The translations under genes were made by a program, and so were the position numbers. The notes under the pieces are model-generated. The model made no database searches, was not told where the DNA came from, and saw only the letters and a list, made by a program, of their open reading frames with translations. Shown in pieces: positions 1-5,710 of a stretch of 7,996 nucleotides of DNA. Each line of letters starts with the position of its first letter. Position 1 is the first letter of the stretch. The DNA is from Planctomycetota bacterium (GTDB lineage Bacteria; Planctomycetota; Phycisphaerae; UBA1845): positions 1 to 7,996 of the forward strand of contig JAJRUK010000053.1 of assembly GCA_024277835.1 (NCBI GenBank). The letters are read 5' to 3'.

Positions 1-825
1 CGTAAGCAGCGCCGCCTGTCGCAACTTCCCCTGAAACTCGCTCGTGGTGAGATGCACAACGCGATTGCAATCCTGAGGAACGACGTCTTGATACTTTGGA
101 AAATGACCTTCGATCAAGTTTGAACTCAGCGTCGATCGACCCACCTTCAGAATCACCCGGTTGCTCGCAATCTGTACCGCCACCGGCGCATTCGCTTCCC
201 CCGGAAGCCTCGCAAAAAGTTGCAATGCCTTGCCCGGTACGATCGCCTGCGAATCACCCTTCGCCCCGCCGTCCTCAAATTTCATCTTCGCCACCGACAA
301 GCGCCGACCATCCGTCGCCGCCATCGTAAGCTGCTTCGGCGTCACCTCCCACAAGACGCCGTTGATCGCGTAGCGAGTGCTCTCTTTCGCGCACGCAAAC
401 ACCGTCCAGTCGATCAGCCCCGACAAAGACTCAGCCGAAACCACAAAGTCCGGGTCGCCTTCCAAATCAGGAACCGTCGGAAAGTCGGTGGCTGTATGTG
501 TGTTGATTTTGAAATGACTGCCCACACCCCGCACGTTCAGCACGTTGTCCTTCGCCTCGACCATCAATATCTCGTCCGGACATTCGTGAACGATCTTCGA
601 GAACGTGTCGGCTGTCACCAGCACCTCGCCCGGCTGATCGACTTCGACCTGCGTGACAGCGCATCGCAGACCGATCTCGTTATCGGTGGCCGAAAGAAGG
701 ACGACGTCCGCACGGGCTTCCACGTGTACGCACTTGAGAATCTCTTTTGGTGTTCGAGTCGAAGCGACACCGCAGACCGCCCCCAGAGCTTCCGCAAGTT
801 CTCCCCTGTTGAATCGAAGCTTCAC
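1..825 (-). CDS. dnaN: DNA polymerase III sliding clamp (beta subunit), 3' end outside window
   Basis: The beta clamp encircles DNA as a dimer and tethers the replicative polymerase. The first 275 codons are present without a stop; E. coli DnaN is 366 residues, so domains I and II and the beginning of domain III are seen. Recognisable family positions are RYAINGVLWE (residues 151-160) followed by AATDGRRLSV (169-178), which match the E. coli RYLLNGMLFE and VATDGHRLAV stretch, and EGHFPKYQDVVP (239-250), which matches EGRFPDYRRVLP. RQAALLT at the window edge matches the RAAILS stretch of domain III. The start is the GTG at 825-823. It reads GTG AAG CTT (MKLRFNRGEL) and has AGGAAGG eight bases upstream. 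The nearby ATG at 833-831 is out of frame and stops after three codons. The gene lies downstream of dnaA on the same strand, 377 bases away, so the gap is long enough to hold an origin element or a dnaN promoter. Confidence 0.95.
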   Translation of the reverse strand, partial: MKLRFNRGELAEALGAVCGVASTRTPKEILKCVHVEARADVVLLSATDNEIGLRCAVTQVEVDQPGEVLVTADTFSKIVHECPDEILMVEAKDNVLNVRGVGSHFKINTHTATDFPTVPDLEGDPDFVVSAESLSGLIDWTVFACAKESTRYAINGVLWEVTPKQLTMAATDGRRLSVAKMKFEDGGAKGDSQAIVPGKALQLFARLPGEANAPVAVQIASNRVILKVGRSTLSSNLIEGHFPKYQDVVPQDCNRVVHLTTSEFQGKLRQAALLT

Positions 826-872
826 GCCAGCATCCTTCCTCTCAAGATTAAACAATCCGTTGTCACGTATAG

Positions 873-912
873 TATTAGTATTATTAAGTTATAAACTTAA
901 TAGTAATAGTAT
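873..912 (+). promoter_or_regulatory. AT-rich palindrome with DnaA-trio-like repeats (candidate unwinding element)
   Basis: The core is a perfect 8-base inverted repeat, ATTAAGTT-ATA-AACTTAAT (883-901), which extends imperfectly to about 873-911. The right arm reads TAA TAG TAA TAG TAT (898-912), five consecutive TAN trinucleotides, directly followed by GGGCCG. DnaA-trios are defined as 3'-[G/A]AT-5' repeats next to a GC cluster and DnaA boxes, and the order here (trios, GC cluster, then possible boxes at higher coordinates) has that polarity. The complementary strand of the left arm also reads as TAA/TAC/TAT triplets, so trio-like repeats run both ways. The block is strikingly AT-rich against its surroundings. 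It could also hold the dnaN promoter. Confidence 0.5.
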
Positions 913-1017
913 GGGCCGTCAGTTCCGTGCGATGCAACATCGCTGCCGCGCGCAACCTCCACAAAATGATAGGCTTGCCGCCATTCTAACAACAAACCGC
1001 GTTGTTGAATCCTTGTG

Positions 1018-1078
1018 AGCAAACCTGTCACTGCCTTCCACATATCGAACAGCCCAAGAGCAACGCAAGCAAACCTGT
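1018..1078. repeat. 11-base direct repeat pair AGCAAACCTGT, 50 bases apart
   Basis: AGCAAACCTGT occurs at 1018-1028 and again at 1068-1078, exactly 50 bases start to start, close to five helical turns. Both copies are in the non-coding dnaA-dnaN gap. They may be protein-binding sites placed on the same face of the helix, but nothing in the sequence names the protein. Confidence 0.5.
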
Positions 1079-1081
1079 TCG

Positions 1082-1112
1082 GTTCGACGTTGTTACCAAC
1101 AACGAATCGAAC
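1082..1112. repeat. Bulged inverted repeat with GTTGTT/AACAAC core
   Basis: The left arm GTTCGACGTTGTT (1082-1094) pairs with AACAACGAATCGAAC (1098-1112). The stem has 13 pairs, a two-base bulge (AA, 1105-1106) and a three-base loop (ACC). No T-run follows on either strand, so it is not a clear terminator. The GTTGTT core recurs elsewhere in the two gaps around dnaA, which favours a binding site or origin structure. Confidence 0.6.
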
Positions 1113-1161
1113 GGCGTTTGCACGACTAGCAGTTTGTTGAAAACCGAAATCTTTCTATGTC

Positions 1162-1182
1162 GCACCGGCTACAAACCGGTGC
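1162..1182. repeat. REP-like palindrome just past the dnaA 3' end
   Basis: GCACCGG (1162-1168) and CCGGTGC (1176-1182) form a perfect 7-base stem around CTACAAA. On the plus strand CACACTTTTTC follows, so it might act as a weak plus-strand terminator; on the minus strand, the dnaA direction, no T-run follows. The shape and GC-rich arms resemble dispersed REP-type palindromes, but copy number in the genome cannot be seen here. Confidence 0.5.
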
Positions 1183-1202
1183 CACACTTTTTCAAAAGGC
1201 TG

Positions 1203-2567
1203 TCAGCAGGACGCATTTTTCGCGTCCGCTGCGATCTCGTCAAGCATCGTCGCAAGCTCAGCGTCGTCAGACAACCGATCGCGCATCGCCTGCGCAGCCT
1301 CAAGCACTTCCACATGCCCGCGGCCACCAAAAACCTCGCCGACCTCCTCCAAACTCAAGCGAGTTACCCGCCGAGAAAGAAACAGGGCGACCTCGCGAGC
1401 AAAAGCCGTCCGCCGCGCACGCTTTCGCGACAACAGGTCCGCCCGATCAACCTCCATCCGCCGACAGACCGCGTCGATCACGGCTGCAACCGGCACGACA
1501 CCGTCGCAACCATCTTCAAGCGCTCGCCGAGCAAGCGAAAGATCGATCCGAGCGCCCTGCGCCCTCGCCAGCTCGTCGATTTTATCAAAACCGGCGATCA
1601 GGTCCGGCGTACTCGCGGAATACCGATCCGCCAAGAACTCGGCCACGCCTTCGCCAAGCTCCAGACATCGAGCACGCGCCCGAGACCCAAGAATCGCCAG
1701 ACGCGTCTCGCGCGACGGCGGCTCTAGCGGGGCAATCAAACCAAGTCCCAACCGAGTTGTAATTCGCTCCGGCAGGTCGCCAAGTTCCGCGGGCGACCTG
1801 TTAGCAGAAAGAACCACCTGCCGACCAGCTTTATGGGCCGCCTCGAACGTGTGAAAAAACTCCTCCTGCGACCGCTCATTCCCGGCGAGCGCGTGAATAT
1901 CGTCAATTGCCAGCAAATCCGCCTCGCGATAGTGACTTCGAAAACGCGGAAGCTCGTCGTGATCAAACGCGTCGATGTACTCGTCCATGAACGCCCGACA
2001 TCGAACGTAAACCACCTGCGACTCAGGCTGTGATTTTCTAAGGTCCGCACAAATCGCCAGAAGCAGATGCGTCTTGCCCGTTCCCGCGCCGCCAAAAAGA
2101 AACAGCGGGTTGTAATGCTCGCCAGGCCCATCAACAACCGCTTCAGCCGCGGCGTACGCGAGGTCGTTGCACGGCGCTTTGACAAACGTATCGAACGTAA
2201 ACTCTTTCGGGGCAGCGTGTTGCAGGACGTCGATCGGAATCGCCTCGCGAGTCGCTGGCCGCTCGCCTCGAAGCGTCACGCTAATGGTAATAAACCGACC
2301 AAGCACAACCTGTGCGACGCCTGCAAAGGCCCGCCCGCATTCTTGCTCGAGGTATTCCTTTTCCGGCGGACTTCCGGCTTCGATTGTCAAAACGCCGCCC
2401 GAAAGCTCGACAAGTCGAAGCTCGCCAAACCAGCCACGGACAAGCTCCGGATGGTCCGTGCGGAACCGCCCGAGCACGTCGCCCCAAACTGTTTTGGTTG
2501 CTACTGCCACAAGAAATTGCACCCGCGCGATGGTCGCCGCGAACATCAATCCGAACGCCAGAATCAT
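1203..2567 (-). CDS. dnaA: Chromosomal replication initiator DnaA, divergent
   Basis: DnaA binds origin boxes, assembles as an ATP filament and melts the origin. This 454-residue frame has a DnaA domain I (about 28-95, starting at W28), almost no domain II, an AAA+ domain (about 121-335) and a C-terminal DNA-binding domain IV (about 355-454). Visible motifs are Walker A GGAGTGKTH (159-167), Walker B LLAIDD (218-223), sensor I VVLSANRSP (251-259) and the arginine-finger box RITTRLGLGL (268-277, R268 and R272). Two key sites are changed. The segment at 316-329, where sensor II arginine (E. coli R334) should fall, has no arginine; P321 or D322 stands there. The domain IV signature GRDHTTVLHA reads GRGHVEVLEA (415-424). 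The 2567 ATG is the outermost start. Because W28 aligns with W6 of E. coli DnaA, the GTG at 2510-2508 is a good alternative and would remove a hydrophobic 19-residue extension. Neither start has a well-spaced Shine-Dalgarno. No other dnaA is in view. Confidence 0.93.
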   Translation of the reverse strand: MILAFGLMFAATIARVQFLVAVATKTVWGDVLGRFRTDHPELVRGWFGELRLVELSGGVLTIEAGSPPEKEYLEQECGRAFAGVAQVVLGRFITISVTLRGERPATREAIPIDVLQHAAPKEFTFDTFVKAPCNDLAYAAAEAVVDGPGEHYNPLFLFGGAGTGKTHLLLAICADLRKSQPESQVVYVRCRAFMDEYIDAFDHDELPRFRSHYREADLLAIDDIHALAGNERSQEEFFHTFEAAHKAGRQVVLSANRSPAELGDLPERITTRLGLGLIAPLEPPSRETRLAILGSRARARCLELGEGVAEFLADRYSASTPDLIAGFDKIDELARAQGARIDLSLARRALEDGCDGVVPVAAVIDAVCRRMEVDRADLLSRKRARRTAFAREVALFLSRRVTRLSLEEVGEVFGGRGHVEVLEAAQAMRDRLSDDAELATMLDEIAADAKNASC

Positions 2568-2582
2568 ACTCCCGACGCTATG

Positions 2583-2613
2583 CTGTAATGCCTTTAATCA
2601 TAAGGAGTTACAG
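2583..2613 (-). promoter_or_regulatory. Dyad over a possible dnaA -10 element
   Basis: CTGTAA (2583-2588) and TTACAG (2608-2613) are inverted, and CCTT (2591-2594) and AAGG (2602-2605) inside them are inverted too, giving a 31-base interrupted palindrome. On the minus strand the centre contains TATGAT (2602-2597), one mismatch from TATAAT and about 30 bases before the dnaA ATG. No convincing -35 is visible. A repressor or DnaA itself binding here could control dnaA; that is inference. Confidence 0.4.
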
Positions 2614-2693
2614 CGGTTGCCTCGCCGCCAAGTGCGGGGCTTACATTCTACGCGAAATAGACTCCTCACGCCAGTGAATTGTCGTAAGAAACA

Positions 2694-2714
2694 TGTTGCG
2701 GGTTGGCTGCAACA
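2694..2714. repeat. Inverted TGTTGC / GCAACA pair
   Basis: TGTTGC (2694-2699) and GCAACA (2709-2714) are perfect inverted copies separated by nine bases. The right copy sits in GCAACAAACGC, whose complement contains GTTTGTTG, the same core seen in the dnaA-dnaN gap at 988-998 (complement) and 1132-1139. Confidence 0.4.
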
Positions 2715-2982
2715 AACGCATGCGAAACCAACTCAGGCACTGCGCTATCGCAGACGCCAGTCGCGCGCCGATCTCAACTAGAGTGGAGAAAATCAGCAGG
2801 CATCTAACGAAGCCCCCCGAGCCGCACGCTTTAGCCTGCGCGGCCCCGGAACGCTCAAGGACTCTCCCTCGTCAGATAGCGCTTCGCAAAACCACGGCAC
2901 GCTCTATGATTGCAAAGTCGACCTAAATCCCCAAAGTAGCAGGTCATGGAAGGCGAACAAACAATCCAGGACGGAACCCCAA

Positions 2983-5025
2983 ATGACAGAAACCCAAGTT
3001 GCGCCCCCCGACAAGACGGAAACGCTAACAACCAGCCAGCCCGAACTACCCGGCGACCCCGATTCGCGAGAAGCATCCGTGGCTAAGGCTGCCCCGAAGA
3101 CCACCGGACGAAAGTCCCCCGTGCGCAAAAAGAAAACCGGCAACGCCACCGCGGAGAGCATGGCCAAGCAGCAGCGCGAAATCTCTATCTCAGAGTTCTT
3201 CGCAAAAAACCGCCACCTACTCGGATTCGACAACAAACGTAAGGCCCTGCTCACCACCGTCAAAGAAGCGGTGGATAACAGTTTGGACGCCTGCGAAGAG
3301 GCGGGCATCCTCCCCGAGATTCACGTCCGCGTGACGCAGGTCAAAGACGACCGCTTCCGCGTCACCATCCGAGACAACGGCCCGGGCATTGTCAAAGCCC
3401 AAATACCAAACATCTTCGGAAAACTCCTCTACGGATCGAAGTTTCACCGGCTCAAGATGTCGCGCGGACAACAGGGCATCGGCATCAGCGCTGCCGGGAT
3501 GTACGGACTTATCACCACCGGAAAGCCGGTTCACATTATCTCGCGCACAAGCCCTCGCGCGCAGGCTCACGATTATTCCCTCGCGATCGACACGAAGAAG
3601 AACAAGCCCGACATCATTCGCGACTCAGCGATCGAAGTCGATTGGGATCGCGGTACGCAGGTAACGATCGAATTGCAGGCAGCCTACAACAAGGGGCGAC
3701 AAAGCGTTGACGAATACCTCGAGCTGACGGCCATCGCGAATCCGCACGCACAGTTCATCTTTTATCCGCCAACGGGCGAAACGATCGAGTGCCCGCGCGG
3801 AACCGAGGAGCTGCCCGAAGAAACGAACGAGATCAAACCACACCCTTACGGGATCGAGCTGGGTACGTTCATCAAAATGGTGAAAGAGACGAGCGCCAAG
3901 CACCTCGGCAAGTTTCTCGCAACCGAATTCTCTCGCGTTTCCGACGCCGTCGCGAAGAAGGTTTGCAAAGCAGCCAGCGTAACCCCTCAAACATACATGG
4001 GCAGCGTTTCGCCACAGGTAGCAGAGAAGATTTACAGCGTTCTGCAAGAAACAAAACTCAAAGCCCCGTCCACCAACTGCCTCGCCCCCATCGGCGCAGA
4101 AACGATCCTGACGGGCTTACTCAAAGAGATCAAAGCGGAGTTCTACACCGCGAGTACCCGCCCGCCGAGCGTCTATCGCGGTAACCCGTTTCAAATCGAG
4201 GTTGGCATCGCCTACGGCGGCGAACTCGGTAGCGACAAACATGACGACGTTGGAGAAGATGAGAACGGCAAGGGAAAAAAAGACGCTGGCCCGGGACAAG
4301 TGCGCGTCATCCGCTTCGCCAACCGCGTGCCGCTACTGTATCAACAAAGCTCGTGCTGCACGTTCAAAGCGGTCGTCGAAACCGCCTGGAACAACTATGG
4401 CCTATCGCAATCCAAAGGCGCATTGCCTCGAGGTCCGGTCGTAATTTTGATCCACATGGCCAGCGTCTGGGTGCCGTTTATCTCGGAGGGCAAGGAGGCG
4501 ATCGCCGACTACGACGAGATTCGCAAAGAGGTCCGGCTCGCCATCTCTGAGTGTGGCAGGCGACTCGCGACGCTGCTTCGGCGCAAGAAGAAGAAGGCGG
4601 ACTACGGCAAACGTCGAGACGTATTCACGCGATACATCGACGAGGTCGTCAGCGCCACGCGCGCGATCGCCACGATCAACAAGGAAGACTTCCGCCGCAA
4701 CCTGGTCGCCCTGTCGAAGGTTTACACGGCTCAGGCGGACATGGAATTCGACGACCACGGCAAGGTCATTAAGAAAAAGAAGCCAACAGACGGCAACGAC
4801 CTGGGCTTGCAAAACACAATCGTCGTCAACCGAAACAGCCCCCCGACCGATACAGCCGCCTACGACCAAGTTGGCGACACCGGCGACGAAGAAACCGCTC
4901 CCAACATCGCCGACGCCCCGGCTCCGGGCATGCTCTTCGATACCGGAGAACCGAAAAGAAAGCGCCCGGCGTCCAAAGCAGAGAAATCAAAACGCAGCGG
5001 GAAGAAAGCAAAGAAAAAACGATAG
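2983..5025 (+). CDS. top6B: DNA topoisomerase VI subunit B (ATPase)
   Basis: Subunit B binds ATP, dimerises as a gate and drives strand passage by subunit A in the A2B2 type IIB topoisomerase. The 680-residue product has a GHKL ATPase with the N-box EAVDNSLDACEEAG (95-108), the DNGPGI box (131-136) and GSKFH plus RGQQGIG (151-155, 161-167). The middle region follows and then a transducer with RFANRVPLLYQQ (444-455) and SKGALPRGP (477-485), which contains the candidate ATP-sensing lysine, K478. Archaeal proteins are usually about 530 residues. The extra length is a Pro/Ala/Lys-rich leader (1-59), an acidic-lysine insert in the transducer (about 416-438) and a C-terminal tail ending in runs of lysine. 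The ATG at 2983 is poorly supported by an RBS. The internal ATG at 3160 (MAKQQREISISEFF) matches where archaeal proteins begin and is an alternative. It heads the plus-strand cluster, divergent from dnaA. Confidence 0.96.
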   Translation: MTETQVAPPDKTETLTTSQPELPGDPDSREASVAKAAPKTTGRKSPVRKKKTGNATAESMAKQQREISISEFFAKNRHLLGFDNKRKALLTTVKEAVDNSLDACEEAGILPEIHVRVTQVKDDRFRVTIRDNGPGIVKAQIPNIFGKLLYGSKFHRLKMSRGQQGIGISAAGMYGLITTGKPVHIISRTSPRAQAHDYSLAIDTKKNKPDIIRDSAIEVDWDRGTQVTIELQAAYNKGRQSVDEYLELTAIANPHAQFIFYPPTGETIECPRGTEELPEETNEIKPHPYGIELGTFIKMVKETSAKHLGKFLATEFSRVSDAVAKKVCKAASVTPQTYMGSVSPQVAEKIYSVLQETKLKAPSTNCLAPIGAETILTGLLKEIKAEFYTASTRPPSVYRGNPFQIEVGIAYGGELGSDKHDDVGEDENGKGKKDAGPGQVRVIRFANRVPLLYQQSSCCTFKAVVETAWNNYGLSQSKGALPRGPVVILIHMASVWVPFISEGKEAIADYDEIRKEVRLAISECGRRLATLLRRKKKKADYGKRRDVFTRYIDEVVSATRAIATINKEDFRRNLVALSKVYTAQADMEFDDHGKVIKKKKPTDGNDLGLQNTIVVNRNSPPTDTAAYDQVGDTGDEETAPNIADAPAPGMLFDTGEPKRKRPASKAEKSKRSGKKAKKKR

Positions 5026-5056
5026 CAACATCCGGGACGTGCAAAGGGGCTTCCAA

Positions 5057-5491
5057 GTGCCATGTTCGCTTAGAGTAGGAGGAGAAGATTTTGACCCAGA
5101 TGCTTTTCTCGCGAGCAGCGGATGGACCCCGGACGCGATTTGGCGGCGCGGAGTCAAGCGTTCGAAAAGAAGGCCCCCCTCAACCAACTCAGGGTTCAAC
5201 TTAAGTGTGAGTGAGAACCACTGGGGGGATCTCGATACTCAAGTTAGTGAGACCATTGTGTTTCTCAAGAAACATCGCGCAGAATTGGAACGTCTACGAG
5301 AGTTCAGGGGGGTGGACAGTATGTGGTTTGATTTCGGTTTCGACTGCCGCCTCGGAGATCCTGCGGAAAGCTGTGCAGGTATAGCGATGCAGGGCGAGTA
5401 CCTGCCACCAGAGTTACTCGACCTCGCCGGAAAGTTGAAGATTGGGATCGGACTTTCGATCTATCCTAAAAACGAGTTTGTGGACGAATAA
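5057..5491 (+). CDS. Small DUF4279-like protein, function unknown
   Basis: This 144-residue soluble protein has no signal peptide or membrane segment. The pattern is an initial strand ending in GGEDFDPDAFLASSG (8-22), then a W..RG turn (29-32), a basic stretch rich in K and R (32-39), a helix rich in Q, E and L (62-83), a strand MWFDFGFDC (89-97) and a closing PPELLDLAGKLKIGIGLSIYP (117-137). The layout, sGxxFdpd at the start and a helix then hydrophobic strand at the end, resembles the uncharacterised DUF4279 family; I am moderately sure of the family and do not know the role. The GTG at 5057 has AAAGGGG seven bases upstream; an in-frame GTG at 5039 is an alternative. It follows top6B by 31 bases, so the two may be cotranscribed. 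Its reading frame also runs open through the end of top6B, where it is an antisense-type shadow and not coding. Confidence 0.75.
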   Translation: MPCSLRVGGEDFDPDAFLASSGWTPDAIWRRGVKRSKRRPPSTNSGFNLSVSENHWGDLDTQVSETIVFLKKHRAELERLREFRGVDSMWFDFGFDCRLGDPAESCAGIAMQGEYLPPELLDLAGKLKIGIGLSIYPKNEFVDE

Positions 5492-5710
5492 ATCGCGGCC
5501 AGTTGGCGCTCTAGAATTGATGCAACGATGGACGCTCGCGTGCAAAAGAGTAATAGCAAAGAAAAAGAGGGCGACGAGTAAGTCCACAAGAAATCGTCCG
5601 TAGCAAGAATTCCTAACGATGGAATGTCCCGCGCGTTCCTTTTCGTTGGAATCGATTCGCCTCGCAACCAATCAGCGTATTGAGAACCAGAAGTATGGAG
5701 ATCATTTGAG

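Larger units (their letters stand above)
826..1202. other. dnaN-dnaA intergenic region, candidate replication origin
   Basis: This 377-base stretch has no convincing gene; the plus-strand open frames crossing it are continuations of dnaA or dnaN antisense frames. It contains, left to right: an AT-rich palindrome with TA[A/G] trinucleotide repeats (873-912), a short GC cluster (GGGCCG, 913-918), two sites ending in TCCACA (955-963 and 1034-1042) that match the 3' six bases of the DnaA box but not the 5' half, an 11-base direct repeat (1018-1028, 1068-1078), several GTTGTT/AACAAC inverted motifs, a bulged hairpin (1082-1112) and a REP-like palindrome (1162-1182). Many bacteria place the origin unwinding region between dnaA and dnaN, as B. 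subtilis does, so an origin here is plausible. No perfect TTATCCACA box is present. Confidence 0.55.
2568..2982. other. Divergent dnaA / top6B control region
   Basis: This 415-base gap separates the two divergent transcription units. It has no convincing gene: the open plus-strand frame through 2781 is antisense to dnaA and gives a basic, low-complexity peptide. It holds a dyad close to dnaA (2583-2613), an inverted TGTTGC/GCAACA pair (2694-2714), a small hairpin CTGCG-ctat-CGCAG (2740-2753) and a TATGAT hexamer at 2905-2910 on the plus strand that could be a -10 for top6B, though no good -35 lies 17 bases upstream. No exact TTATCCACA box was found. As a second non-coding flank of dnaA it could carry part of the origin. 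Confidence 0.45.

Noticed and set aside
860..868. TTGTCACGT as a DnaA box
   Set aside because: It matches the consensus only in part and lies on the far side of the trio element from where boxes are expected.
220..894. A 224-codon plus-strand open frame
   Set aside because: It is antisense to dnaN, which has unmistakable clamp motifs in the opposite strand.
1002..1762. Two plus-strand open frames of 201 and 241 codons
   Set aside because: Both are antisense to dnaA and yield arginine- and proline-rich low-complexity products.
2946..3083. Short plus-strand open frame of about 45 codons ahead of and overlapping top6B
   Set aside because: Out of frame with top6B, poor ribosome binding site, and low-complexity product; it might be a leader peptide but nothing supports it.
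5528..5581. 17-codon ATG open frame between the DUF4279-like and GH114 genes
   Set aside because: No ribosome binding site and a random charged sequence; too short to support.
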